This document shows, piece by piece, positions 1-10,132 of a stretch of DNA of 64,000 nucleotides (positions are counted from its first letter, which is position 1; every line of letters starts with the position of its first letter). Source of the DNA: Microdochium bolleyi (lineage: Eukaryota; Ascomycota; Sordariomycetes; Xylariales; Microdochiaceae); the NCBI GenBank assembly GCA_001566295.1, contig KQ964248.1, forward strand, positions 1,674,001 to 1,738,000. The letters run 5' to 3'. The translations under genes and the position numbers were made by a program. The notes beneath the pieces were generated by a model. It worked only from the letters and a program-made list of their open reading frames with translations. It searched no databases and had not been told where the DNA came from.

Positions 1-1
1 C

Positions 2-3000
2 GCGACTCTGTCCCCGGACCTGCCCGCCAACTCGTCGACCAAGGGCATCGTGACCATCATATGGCCGTACAGCCACGTCCGGGGCTCGTTCGCCTTCATA
101 CTTGCCGAGCCCGACTTCCGCCTCCGCCTGAAACACGGCCAAGTCCGCGTCAACTTCACAGGCGCGGCAGCGGCCGCTGTGGGGAACTGCGGTCTTGAGA
201 GTCAGGATGAGGTTGTGCTTGCGCTGGATGGCGCGGCCTGGGACTCGGCTAGCACGTCGCGGCGGCAGAGCGTGTCCGGCGCGGACATAGACTACCAGAT
301 CACGTTCTTCGAGGAGGTCGGCTTGCAGGTCAGACAAGCAGCGACAGGAGAAGTTAAGTTTATATCCACCAAGGATGCCCCTGCTCGACAGGACGCGGAC
401 CTGGCCCCTCAAGTCTCTGCGATCGCAGAACGTGATCTCGCGCCAGTAGCGCTCCCCGAGGTCCTGACTGCGGACGTGTCACCGCCACCGCACAAGACAC
501 CAGCCAAGCCTGCGCGCGTCAACATCCTTGGTGAGGACGAGTTCGACTCGCCGGCGTTCATAAAAAGGGCGAGGGCTTCCTACGGGTCATTGTTCGAAGA
601 CGGCTACGATATTTTCGAGGATGACGGCGGCGCGAAGAACCGCGGCCGGAAGCGCGCGCGGTTCGGAAGGGACAGCACAGCCTGGAGGTACACCAGCCAG
701 AGCCCCAGCCCCGAGCCTGAGGAAATCGCGTCTCCCGCAGGAAAATCCCCGGCTATTTCACAGACAGCTCAGGTCGAAGAAGAAGCTCTGGGGTTGGCCG
801 AGGCACAGCCGCGTGCAAAGTCGAGCAGTCCCCGACCCCGATCACCGCAAGTGGACGAAGGCGTGCAGACATCGCTTGAGATGCCACCAGCCGCTATGCC
901 CCCAGCTCTGCCATCCCCAAGCTTTGTTATATCCACCGAGGGAACATCGAGCACATTTGACTTGCCTCCCGTGAGCAGCGACAAGATGGATTATGACCAT
1001 GGCCGCCTGAGCTCTGCCTGGGAACCAGCATCGGCCATGCGCAGCCCCAGGGAATCAGCTGCCCAGGCTAACGATCATGTTCGTGACGTATTTCCCGACA
1101 ACGCAGGGCACCAGCTTCGCGACAGCAGGGCAGATGGCGAGGAGATGTCCATACCGGGCTGGACCGCGATACCAAATGTCTTCAACGCCGGACTCGGAAC
1201 GGATGTGCACATCGATGACGTGCACACGGGTTTGGTCCACGCAGGTCTGCCGCATGAATTCGGCGTCTCTGGGGCAGAGCTGCCTCAGATGACCGGAGCA
1301 TTATTGCCGGAGGATCACCATTTCCACGACATGGACGCAATGCCGATCAACCATGCGCTCCACGAGCATTCCACGATCCCGCCATCATTCGATCCTATGG
1401 AGAGCCAATCTCCTCACGTGTCGAGCTACCCTCCATTGGAGCCGGACGAGCTCGGCTTTGAAGGATTCCCGACCGCATCAGCGATTCCGAGAACCCAGCT
1501 GACGTCGGATGGAGCAGACCTAAGCGCGCCATTCTCCAATCTTCACGACCGCTTTACACAAGAGAGCACACCTCACAGATCGGAACATGTATTCAGGAGT
1601 CAGTCGGGGTCTAGCAACGGGTCTACTTCTGACCACCCAGTAGTACTGGACGAGTCCGAGGAGGATGAGGAAGAGCCGGAGCATGACTACGTGCAGGGAG
1701 GTGTTCGCACACAAAGTCGCACCACTGTTTCCAGGGCTGTCGAGGACAACGAAGTCAGTGACGAAGTGGACGCAGAATACTCCGACGACGAGGAAGAGCT
1801 CTTGGACAACCCTGACGACGGAGGCGGCGACTACGACACGAGACCTGAGCCCGCGGACGATGAGGATGACAGCCATGATGAAGACCTGCAGGTCCATGAG
1901 CCGGAGCCCGCATTCCATGCCCCGGCCAGCGACGAGGACAGCGACCTCGAGGAGGAGCATGATGAGGACATGCAAGACGCTGTGCGCGCGGACGAAGCTC
2001 AGGAGGAAGACGAAGAGGCATTCGATTCACAACTTGAGGATGAAGGCGGCTATGACGAGGAGGACGAAGAGGAGGAGGAGGAAGAGGATGGAGAAGAGAT
2101 CGGTTATGATCAGGACTCGGCAGATGAGGAGGAACCGAGCGGTGACGGTGACGGCAGTGTCTCACCATCCCCCACGCCACCACCACAAAGATTCAGCCGG
2201 CCGAAGCCCGCAGCCCAGCCAGTGGTGATAGATCTCCTGTCCTCGTCCGAAGATGAGGCCGAGGATGAAGAACAACCAGTGCAGAGCAAAGAGCAAAAGC
2301 CAGCCGTGAAGTTCGAAGAAGAGGATGGCACTGAGGCAAGCGAGCTTGATGCTGAGCAGGACGGCGAAGAACACGAGGACGAGGACGAGGAAGAGGAAGA
2401 GGAAAATGACGACGAAGAAGAAGGAGAAGAAGAAGAGGAGGAGGAGGATGAAGAAGATGAGGACCTGGAGGAAGACAATAATTCTCAGGACCTCCAGGAC
2501 GAGTACGCAAGGTACTCTGACGAGGACGACAAATCAAGTATCCTCGAAGTTGAGGAAACCGAAGTGGTCAGGGTCGAGCTGATAACGACCAGCATCACAG
2601 CAGACGAGGACATGGATGAGGATCAGGATGAGGATGAGATGGACCAAGACGACGATAGTCCCCCTGTTGTCGCCTCAGGGGCCATGCAGGCAGTGGCACA
2701 GAGCACTGCCAGTGTCGAACGCCCAAGCCACAGCGAAGCCCTCACACACCAAGACATCCCCGACAGTGATGAGAGGATGTCTGATGCGGGTGTAGAGCCC
2801 GGTCCTGTCCCTCAGATCTCACAGACGAGTGTGACCGAATTACCACAAGCCGAATCTTCACCGGCCGCCGGGCGGAGCATTGAAACTGCGGAGCCAGTTA
2901 TCGATGCGCAGTCAGAATCTCCTCGGCGTGGAGAGGCCGATGTCGAGGACAAGACTGAATCCCCTGCAGCTCCGCCACCACAGTATCGGATGGACGAAGC

Positions 3001-4585
3001 GATCAAACCTCAGCAGTCGCCTCGGTCGCCGTCCCCAACACGCGCAGACCACGTGTCAGAGACTCATGAATTCGCAGGCGCTCACAGCAGGGCAGAAGAC
3101 GTGGATGCTTCCTTCACAATTGTGGAAGGGGTGAAGACGGAAGCGATCGTCCAGCAATTACCCACGCCGCACGATACACAGCTTGCCCAAGCTGAAGCAG
3201 TCGAAGTCATCGAGTCTGTCGTGGTTGAGGAGGCGCCGCCGAGTTCATCACCAAGCCGTGGTGCGGCATCGCTCAACCAGCAGGTTGTTTCCACAACAAC
3301 GGATACAACGACAGCAGCCGTGGGCGAGGAAGAACAAACGGACCAACCCACAAACGACCATAACATTGTGCCAAGGGTGCCATCGTCACCACGCGAACCC
3401 ACTACAGAGACCATGTTCGACACGCAGATGACCGATGTGGCAGCTCCCTCACCCGGTGCGAATACTGAAAAGACACTGACGACCATGGCGGGCGCAGATA
3501 GCTCGATGCTTGGGGTCGAAGTCTCGCAACGACCACCTCCGCTGCCGCGAATAGAAACCGACGACGACCTCCAAGCAAGCCTTCTGGAGGAGTATTCACA
3601 GGAGGTTGAGGGATTGGAAGCGCGAGCTCCTGAGCAGCAGTCTAGTGCATCACGCACCACAGTGAGGCTGTCCACACCTCCTCGCTTGCCACAGATGATC
3701 GATGCCTCGCCTGATGTCGACGTTGGCGCACGCCTCGTCCGAGCTGGAGATGCCGATCCAATCCAGTCATCTGAAGCCTCCCCGCGAGCCCAGCGGGTAC
3801 TCACGAGAGCCCGCAACGCCCAGAGAACACCGTCCCCGAAGCCGAAAACCCCGAAGACGCAGTCATCTCCCAGCCAGCCTATGGCAACTCCCCAGCATGC
3901 CAAGACCCCCCGGATCCCGCTCGATTCCTCGCCAGATGTCGAAGACCGGAGCATTTTCCTCGCACGGACCTCAGTCCCCAACCGAGGCGCTTCCGCCGCG
4001 AGCTCCGTCAAGGACGACTCGAGCAAGCTGGAAGACGACTCCGAGTCCATGGCCACGATCAAGCTGCACCTCGCGCGCCACCTGCGCGACGCGCTGCGCG
4101 ACTGCTACATCCTCGAGGGCCTGCGGTACCACCTCAACAAGGTTGTCGACGTGATCGCCGTCGTCACAACGCAGCCCGCCGAGCCCCAGCGCACAAAGGC
4201 GCGCGAGTACGCCATGTCCTTCACCGTCTCCGACCACAGCATCGGGCCCAACACGGTCATGGAGGTCCAGTTCTACCGCCCGCACAAGGAGAGCCTCCCC
4301 GTCGTGAGGCCCGGGGACGTGATCCTCCTGCGCCGCTTCAAGGTGCTGAGCCTGACGAATAAGGGGTTCGGGCTCCGCACGCAGCCGGACGGGTCGAGCT
4401 GGGCCGTGTTCGACCGCGAAGGGGAGCCCGCGCAGGTGAAAGGCCCACCGGTCGAGTATGACGCCCGGGAGAGCGTGTATGTTGACTACCTGAGAGAGTG
4501 GCATGGGTTGCTGGACGAGAAGGCACGGGCTAGGCTCGAGAGGGCGAACAAGCGGATCATTGAGGCGAACGGGAAGAAGAAATGA
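2..4585 (+). CDS. Telomere single-strand-binding protein, POT1/CDC13-type OB fold (5' partial)
   Basis: The frame is open from the left edge, so the true start lies upstream; the first candidate start inside is a GTG at 50, which is not credible as a eukaryotic start. The C-terminal 175 residues (from about 4060) read as a Telo_bind/POT1-CDC13 OB fold: a helical lead-in, then beta strands with the hallmark stretch QFYRPHKESLPVVRPGDVI, followed by LRRFKVLSL and a W-containing strand. The extreme N-terminal part (IIWPYSHVRGSFAFILAE) may be a second OB-like module. Between them lie about 1,000 low-complexity residues, very rich in Asp/Glu at about 1650-2650, with Ser/Pro-rich segments. The expected role is binding single-stranded telomeric G-strand DNA in the nucleus. 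It looks distinct from the shorter canonical Pot1. Family is fairly sure; the exact ortholog is not. Confidence 0.8.
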   Translation, partial: ATLSPDLPANSSTKGIVTIIWPYSHVRGSFAFILAEPDFRLRLKHGQVRVNFTGAAAAAVGNCGLESQDEVVLALDGAAWDSASTSRRQSVSGADIDYQITFFEEVGLQVRQAATGEVKFISTKDAPARQDADLAPQVSAIAERDLAPVALPEVLTADVSPPPHKTPAKPARVNILGEDEFDSPAFIKRARASYGSLFEDGYDIFEDDGGAKNRGRKRARFGRDSTAWRYTSQSPSPEPEEIASPAGKSPAISQTAQVEEEALGLAEAQPRAKSSSPRPRSPQVDEGVQTSLEMPPAAMPPALPSPSFVISTEGTSSTFDLPPVSSDKMDYDHGRLSSAWEPASAMRSPRESAAQANDHVRDVFPDNAGHQLRDSRADGEEMSIPGWTAIPNVFNAGLGTDVHIDDVHTGLVHAGLPHEFGVSGAELPQMTGALLPEDHHFHDMDAMPINHALHEHSTIPPSFDPMESQSPHVSSYPPLEPDELGFEGFPTASAIPRTQLTSDGADLSAPFSNLHDRFTQESTPHRSEHVFRSQSGSSNGSTSDHPVVLDESEEDEEEPEHDYVQGGVRTQSRTTVSRAVEDNEVSDEVDAEYSDDEEELLDNPDDGGGDYDTRPEPADDEDDSHDEDLQVHEPEPAFHAPASDEDSDLEEEHDEDMQDAVRADEAQEEDEEAFDSQLEDEGGYDEEDEEEEEEEDGEEIGYDQDSADEEEPSGDGDGSVSPSPTPPPQRFSRPKPAAQPVVIDLLSSSEDEAEDEEQPVQSKEQKPAVKFEEEDGTEASELDAEQDGEEHEDEDEEEEEENDDEEEGEEEEEEEDEEDEDLEEDNNSQDLQDEYARYSDEDDKSSILEVEETEVVRVELITTSITADEDMDEDQDEDEMDQDDDSPPVVASGAMQAVAQSTASVERPSHSEALTHQDIPDSDERMSDAGVEPGPVPQISQTSVTELPQAESSPAAGRSIETAEPVIDAQSESPRRGEADVEDKTESPAAPPPQYRMDEAIKPQQSPRSPSPTRADHVSETHEFAGAHSRAEDVDASFTIVEGVKTEAIVQQLPTPHDTQLAQAEAVEVIESVVVEEAPPSSSPSRGAASLNQQVVSTTTDTTTAAVGEEEQTDQPTNDHNIVPRVPSSPREPTTETMFDTQMTDVAAPSPGANTEKTLTTMAGADSSMLGVEVSQRPPPLPRIETDDDLQASLLEEYSQEVEGLEARAPEQQSSASRTTVRLSTPPRLPQMIDASPDVDVGARLVRAGDADPIQSSEASPRAQRVLTRARNAQRTPSPKPKTPKTQSSPSQPMATPQHAKTPRIPLDSSPDVEDRSIFLARTSVPNRGASAASSVKDDSSKLEDDSESMATIKLHLARHLRDALRDCYILEGLRYHLNKVVDVIAVVTTQPAEPQRTKAREYAMSFTVSDHSIGPNTVMEVQFYRPHKESLPVVRPGDVILLRRFKVLSLTNKGFGLRTQPDGSSWAVFDREGEPAQVKGPPVEYDARESVYVDYLREWHGLLDEKARARLERANKRIIEANGKKK
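1650..2650 (+). repeat. Acidic GAG/GAA/GAC-rich low-complexity tract inside the telomere-protein gene
   Basis: Runs of GAG, GAA, GAC and GAT codons encode long Asp/Glu blocks, densest at about 2050-2110 and 2370-2475. On the opposite strand the same bases make serine-rich open frames that are artefacts. Such tracts are prone to length change. Confidence 0.85.
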
Positions 4586-4871
4586 GCTCGTGGCTGGGTC
4601 TGATTGAGAATGGCCTACGATGCCGTTTTCAAGAAGACAGCCGCCCGAACCATGGATGAGGAAGAGGAGAAGAGCGTGGGCGAGAATTTGATCAAGTAAT
4701 ACCACACAGTAGAGCATAGAGCATTTGTATGTAGAGATACCAAACTGCCACGGAGCATAATTGCCGGAATAGGCTATGACATTATGACGCACAAATACTA
4801 TTCTATCTTCCCCTTTCACGACGCTCGGCTCGACAGATGGCCTGGCTCTTCGGACGTGTATCTATTTTGTC
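4586..4871. other. Convergent 3' intergenic region
   Basis: Short spacer between two convergent stop codons; presumably holds both 3' untranslated regions. No other feature seen. Confidence 0.6.
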
Positions 4872-7610
4872 CTATGCCACGAAAGTCCGGTGTTCCTGCT
4901 GCACCCCGAATTCGAGCATCTCCGCCAGGGTATCCCACTTCGCGGACGCGGCACTCGTGCTCGCCCTCGCGACGCCTCGGAGGCCGCTGCACAGAAATCT
5001 GACGTGCCGGTCCAGCTCGGCGGTCATGTCGCACAGGCCGTTGAAGTAGTCCTTGTGGGCATCTTCATCATCATTATCAGGCGGCAGGATGCTCCTGTCC
5101 TGCTCCTCCTCGAGGAAGGTCTGGTCCTCCTCCTCGCTGGGCTGCATGTATCGCTGGCGCCTCTCTATTTGAGGTCTCGTAGGTGCTCCGCCGCCGCCGC
5201 CGCCGTCGCCAACAAACGAGGTGGACAGGCGCGAGAGCTCCTGCGTCGAGTCTGCATCCCGCTGGGCCTCGGCCTGGCGGGCGTCTTCGAGCTTGATAGC
5301 CAGGTCAAGAACGTCAAGGATGCACTCTCGTATCGGGTCCAGTCTGCTGCCCAGACACATCTCGTCAATCAGGCGCTTCGTGAAGGCCGATTGCACGCCG
5401 ATCATCGCATCGACGTCCTGCGCTTCCCCGAGGCCGGTCCGTAGATGCGTAGTCAATGGGCCGATCACAAGCATAGTGAAGTACGTGTCGAGGACATTGC
5501 AGAACCAGAGAAGACGCATGCGGATGCGGTAAAATGCTGTCTGGTCCTGGGACAGATCGGCCATCCCGTCTGTCAGAGGCTTGTGTCTGTGCAGGATATA
5601 GTTGGCTCGGCGGAGCTGGAGGAGGAATGTGAACACAGCCTGGTATTGCGTCAGGGCTTCATCCGCGACCACTATGCGCAATGGCCATGGAAGTAGATAG
5701 GATATGCGGATAAGTGGGAGACCTAGTCGTACGGAAGTGCGGATCTTCGCTACACTGTCCTTGAGCTCGGCAGTCGGTACGCTTACGACGAGGCGCCGCA
5801 CGTCCATTTCCGACTCGAAAGCCTCCTGCGCAACTTGGGATAACGCTAGCCGATCGTGCCAATTCGTGTTGAGCAAATCCAGGTTGTGGAAAATCGAGTT
5901 TGTCAGTAGCCCAGATCGGAAACCATCTGTCATCAAAAAGATGGAGTGCAGTGATTGGATCTCTGAGAGCAACTTGCAACTGGTGAGGAGGGTCTGGCGC
6001 AGAGTCGCATAGGCCGCGTGGTGCTTGGTCTCCATCCACTTCTCAAATGCGGCATTGAATGTCTCCGGGAAAGGGACGAAGTCACTGGCGCCACCTGCTG
6101 TTATGGAAGCGAAGTCCAACGGTGGCTCAGGGGTCTGTGTGCCAAGATAGTGTCGGCCCAATAGCTTCAACATTACGATACTCTTGCCAGCGTTGAAGAT
6201 GTTCGCTATTGATGGATGAAGGAATCGTGGTACGACCAACGACCCATCTTGAGTGACTCGCAGCTTGTACTGCTTTTGCCAGACCTGGTGAGAGGGAAGC
6301 CGATCCGCCGTGCTTGATATGAAGAAGATCTTGTCTTTGTCGATAAGCTCTCCGGACTCCATCCATATACGAATTGGTCGGATATACACCCCGAAACACT
6401 CGAGGAAGATGGTGGCAAGGTCTTCGTAGGCTTGGGGCCGACCTTCGAGCTGAGCGTTGCAGGCGGCGTCAAAAAGCAGCTCGAGATACAAGAATGGGTG
6501 AGGGTATCTCGTCTGAAAGAACTCTGCGACCACATCTGAGAGAGATGACAGCAACTTTAGAGTTGGGCCCAGATCATGCGACATTTTACGGAGACTGACG
6601 ACAATACTGTCCCTAACGTCTACGAGACGACACTCGAGTTCGGACAACTGATTGTCAAAGCCTTCAAGGCGGTGAGCTATTGCACTTTGAAACACTTGAA
6701 TCAAAGGGATCGTGTGTTTCTGTTTTGCAAAATTTCGCAGTAGCGAAAGTTGTTGCCCTGTTCTGCCCAGGTTCGAAAGGACGTCTTTCAAAACTTGCTT
6801 CGACGTGTGTGACAATTGGACACGAGCGACCGGTGACCCCTCGCCATCGAACAAGGACGTTCCCAGGCCTCTGAGCATGAAAAGAACTTCCCGGACAGCT
6901 TGTGCCTCGGTGATTGTGCTGTGTTGCGAGTGGCTTGATTCCATGCCCGCCAAACTCTTCCTCCAGGACTGCGATTCGAGGACTGATGTCAGGCCAATGT
7001 CATCCTGAACATGGACAATCAAAGCTTCGGGGCGTGGTATGAAATGGCTTCCGTCCAGGCTAGAGATTGTGGCATCTTCCGAGCCCGGAGCCTTATCCAT
7101 CCCACTCTCAGACGCCTCATCCGTTCCTAGTCCATCGTCGGAGCTGTCGTTGGCAAAGTCTACATCATCCCAAAGATGACGATCGTCGGCCCATCCATCT
7201 TCCTGAGCGATCTCGTCCCAAGTCAGTGCTGCCTCGGGCTCGGGTTCTGGAATTCTCAGAAGATCGAGATCGGCCAGCCTTGTCTTCTCAACGGGTTTAT
7301 CCGAGAGCTCCAGCAAGAAGTGAAGCACGTCGGGTGCCCATTTCAGATCCAAAGCTGCAAGATCAGCCATGCGGCCACCGAGAGCATCTGCGAGACCATC
7401 GCGGCTCAAGATACGGAGGCGCTCCTCGAGTCCAGCGAGCTGCTTGTAGACTTCGAACTGATTTGTGCGGAGACTGGTGTAATGCCGCAGTTGGCGCAAG
7501 CTGGCCTCCTTGACGAGATTGAGGTGGCTTGGGTCCCGCGGTGAGGTTGCTGACGCGATGGCATCGACAAGCTCCTCCGTGCAGGCGCTGAGCTCTGCGG
7601 CATATGCCAT
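4872..7610 (-). CDS. Gamma-tubulin complex component, GCP5-like (Spc97/Spc98 family)
   Basis: One uninterrupted frame of 912 residues from the ATG at 7610; the frame is open 24 codons further upstream, but MAYAAELSACTEELVDAI is the conserved style of start in fungal relatives. The protein has a helical N-terminal region, an acidic WDEIAQEDGW motif like that of GCP5-type proteins, and a long C-terminal half with Spc97/Spc98 (GCP N- and C-terminal) features such as HPFLYLELLFDAACNAQLEG and LLPWPLRIVVADEALTQYQ, the latter being the gamma-tubulin-binding GCP core. Expected role: a non-core subunit of the gamma-tubulin ring complex at spindle pole bodies, promoting microtubule nucleation. Choice of GCP5 over GCP6 rests on length and the WDEI motif and is inference. 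It is convergent with the telomere-protein gene and divergent from the mannosyltransferase gene. Confidence 0.85.
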   Translation of the reverse strand: MAYAAELSACTEELVDAIASATSPRDPSHLNLVKEASLRQLRHYTSLRTNQFEVYKQLAGLEERLRILSRDGLADALGGRMADLAALDLKWAPDVLHFLLELSDKPVEKTRLADLDLLRIPEPEPEAALTWDEIAQEDGWADDRHLWDDVDFANDSSDDGLGTDEASESGMDKAPGSEDATISSLDGSHFIPRPEALIVHVQDDIGLTSVLESQSWRKSLAGMESSHSQHSTITEAQAVREVLFMLRGLGTSLFDGEGSPVARVQLSHTSKQVLKDVLSNLGRTGQQLSLLRNFAKQKHTIPLIQVFQSAIAHRLEGFDNQLSELECRLVDVRDSIVVSLRKMSHDLGPTLKLLSSLSDVVAEFFQTRYPHPFLYLELLFDAACNAQLEGRPQAYEDLATIFLECFGVYIRPIRIWMESGELIDKDKIFFISSTADRLPSHQVWQKQYKLRVTQDGSLVVPRFLHPSIANIFNAGKSIVMLKLLGRHYLGTQTPEPPLDFASITAGGASDFVPFPETFNAAFEKWMETKHHAAYATLRQTLLTSCKLLSEIQSLHSIFLMTDGFRSGLLTNSIFHNLDLLNTNWHDRLALSQVAQEAFESEMDVRRLVVSVPTAELKDSVAKIRTSVRLGLPLIRISYLLPWPLRIVVADEALTQYQAVFTFLLQLRRANYILHRHKPLTDGMADLSQDQTAFYRIRMRLLWFCNVLDTYFTMLVIGPLTTHLRTGLGEAQDVDAMIGVQSAFTKRLIDEMCLGSRLDPIRECILDVLDLAIKLEDARQAEAQRDADSTQELSRLSTSFVGDGGGGGGAPTRPQIERRQRYMQPSEEEDQTFLEEEQDRSILPPDNDDEDAHKDYFNGLCDMTAELDRHVRFLCSGLRGVARASTSAASAKWDTLAEMLEFGVQQEHRTFVA

Positions 7611-8346
7611 GCTGGCAGTTCTCTGCCCAGGTTCACATCGCAATATGACTGCGCACGGTGGAGGACATATGGCAGCTGGCACGTATGCACACGGTCAGCA
7701 TATGGTTTTTCCAATATATATCACACTGGATGGAGAGACGGATCCCAAGAGGCCATTGTCTCAGAAACATGTTGAGGAACACCTACATTCAAGAAGGAGA
7801 GAGCGCTGGAGTCCTTGAAAGCTCGCGTAAAGGGCTTCGCTACGCGTCCGACTGCGCGAAGATCACAAGCCTTTGGTGCAAGCCAGAAAGGAAAGCGCGG
7901 GCCCCACTCATTAAAGCCGACACGGCGATGACGCCGCGTACAGTGTGCTCGCTCCCCTGTAAAGGGCTCTTATCGCAGTCTTGAAACAGTGCGTGCACTG
8001 TTAAAACCCCTTAATGCTAGAGCTGTGGTTAACTTTGATCGCATGGCCGTTGTCGCTAGTAAGGTGCTCCGTTCAACAAATCCTTGATCACGACCACGGC
8101 CACCAGCTCCGGGTTCGCCATTTATCTAGCAAAGCTATTGCAGACTCGCCGTCACGAGACCGAGCGCCAACTAGACGTCGATCGGTAGTTGCGACACGAC
8201 TGCCAACAGCCCACGAGAGCAACTAAGCTCGTCGACTCATCACGACACCTGGCTCCAGAGCCGCTCGACGTCCCCGCCTTCCACCATCTGTCAAGACCCG
8301 AGCCCGAGTCCATGCATTCCGCGCGATAGTCGTCGTCAACGTCAAA
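7611..8346. promoter_or_regulatory. Divergent intergenic region between GCP5-like and KTR-like genes
   Basis: About 740 bases separate two start codons on opposite strands, so both promoters and 5' untranslated regions should lie here. The right part (8080-8346) is C-rich and pyrimidine-rich, like fungal leaders. No specific element was identified. Confidence 0.5.
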
Positions 8347-9738
8347 ATGGCTATCGCAAGACCGGTCCGCGCCCTGGGCCTGGCCGCCCTGGTCATGTGG
8401 TGCTTCTTCATATACACAGTATTCTGGAAAGAGCCCAGTATAGCAGGCTCAGAGGATTTCCATGGCACAGTCCCAAGAGATCCCAATCTTGATCGTGAGT
8501 TCTCCTCTATGAGGGCGGCCCCAAGACGCTTGCAGACCTACGTCTGACTGTTCCGATAGTTACGGGAGAACCCGAAGGCAAACTCGTGCGCGCGGGCGCC
8601 ACGGGATATGCTCCTGGCGCTGCTGGCACGGAACGTATCAACGCCACCCTACTTGCTCTGGTTCGCAACGAAGAGCTCGACCAGATGCTACAGTCCATGA
8701 CCGACCTCGAGCGGACGTGGAACCACAAGTTCAACTACCCCTGGACGTTCTTCAACGATGTGCCATTCACCGAGGAGTTTAAGCGGAAGACCCGCGCTGC
8801 TACGAAGGCTGAGACTCGATACGGTACGTCCTGGTGATTGAGACTTATGACAGCCCGACCTCCCCTCCCCTCTTTGTGGTCTCACTGCTGATAATGTCCC
8901 CAGAACTCATTCCGAAAGAGCATTGGGATGTCCCTTCGTGGATCAATGACGACCTGTACAAAGAATCAGTCAACCTTCTGCTCAAACAGGGCGTCCAGTA
9001 TGCCGACAAGATCTCATACCACCAGATGTGCCGTTGGAACAGTGGCCTCTTCTACAAGCATCCTGCTCTAGCCGATACCCAGTTCTACTGGCGGGTCGAA
9101 CCCAACGTCCACTTCTTTTGTGATGTCGATTACGATGTCTTCCGCTACATGGCGGACAACAACAAGACATACGGCTTCACCATTACGCTTTACGACGCCC
9201 CGAAGTCGATCCCGAACCTGTGGCCAGAGACAGCCCAGTTCATCGCCGAGCATCCCGAGTACCTGCACCCGAACAACGCCATGGACTGGGTTACCGACAA
9301 ACAGCGCCGTCCCATCCACAATGCGCAGGCAAATGGCTACTCTACTTGTCATTTCTGGACCAATTTCGAGATTGCGGACATGAACTTCTGGAGGAGCAAG
9401 CCGTACGAGGAGTACTTCAACCACCTTGACAGAGCTGGTGGTTTCTTCTATGAGAGGTGGGGTGATGCTCCAGTCCACAGTATCGCCTTGGGTCTCTTTG
9501 AGGACAAGAGCAAGATCCACTGGTGAGTAATATCCCGAGTTCGAGTCTCAAAACTGCTTCGTATACTGACTGCCTATAAAGGTTCCGCGACATTGGATAC
9601 CAGCACATTCCATTCTTCAATTGTCCCAACTCGCCCAAGTGTAAGGGTTGCGTTACTGGCCGACTCACAGATGGCGAGCAGTGGTTGAATAAGGAAGACT
9701 GCCGGCCGCTGTGGTTCAAATACGCCCATATGGACTAG
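8347..9738 (+). CDS. Alpha-1,2-mannosyltransferase, KTR family (GT15), Ktr4-like
   Basis: Four exons: 8347-8494, 8560-8823, 8904-9522 and 9582-9738, joined across introns of 65, 80 and 59 nt with GTGAGT, GTACGT and GTGAGT donors; frame is kept at each join, giving 395 residues. A short cytosolic tail is followed by one hydrophobic segment (about residues 9-26, LGLAALVMWCFFIYTVF), a type II Golgi signal anchor. The lumenal domain shows GT15 hallmarks: LIPKEHWDVPSWI, YWRVEPNVHFFCDVDYDVF, and CHFWTNFEIADMNFWRS with YFNHLDRAGGFFYERWGDAP. Four Cys residues in the tail (NCPNSPKCKGC and EDCRP) probably form disulfides. The enzyme adds mannose from GDP-mannose to N- or O-linked glycans in the Golgi, contributing to cell-wall mannoprotein. 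The AMDWVTDKQRRP section resembles Ktr4 more than Kre2/Mnt1; that subtype is inference. Confidence 0.92.
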
Positions 9739-10132
9739 AATCGCCCCACGGGAGGTTCCAGCTTTACGATGCAAATGACAAAATCAGAGGATTGACTTCA
9801 GAAGCGGAAGGGGGAGACGGCATTTCACAGATTTTCGCTCTTATAGACGCTTGGCTGGCTGCATAGTTGCTGTCCTACTCCGAGACACCGATCAAGCTTG
9901 GCACACAAGCCTACATGAAGTGTGCTGGGTCGAGGCAGCATTTGGACTGGGAGGCAGGACTGGTGTTAAGGGCGCAGGAGAAAGCATTGGTGACCAAGGA
10001 TGAACATGGTCCTTTGAAACTTGCATGCATATATCAATCTATATTGTCTAAATCTTGTCTAATGATCATTACACACTCATTGTGCTCCTGCTTGGTATAT
10101 TATTGTAATGCTTGCTGTCGCTGGGGTCATAC
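9739..10132. other. Convergent 3' intergenic region
   Basis: Spacer between the stops of the mannosyltransferase and the WD40 gene, locally AT-richer near 10030-10110. Probably 3' untranslated regions; nothing else seen. Confidence 0.5.

Noticed and set aside
2110..2478. Minus-strand poly-serine open frame
   Set aside because: It is the antisense of the GAG/GAA acidic tract; TCC/TCT codons arise mechanically.
3971..4819. 282-aa minus-strand frame overlapping the telomere-gene 3' end
   Set aside because: It is antisense to the conserved OB-fold coding sequence and has no family resemblance.
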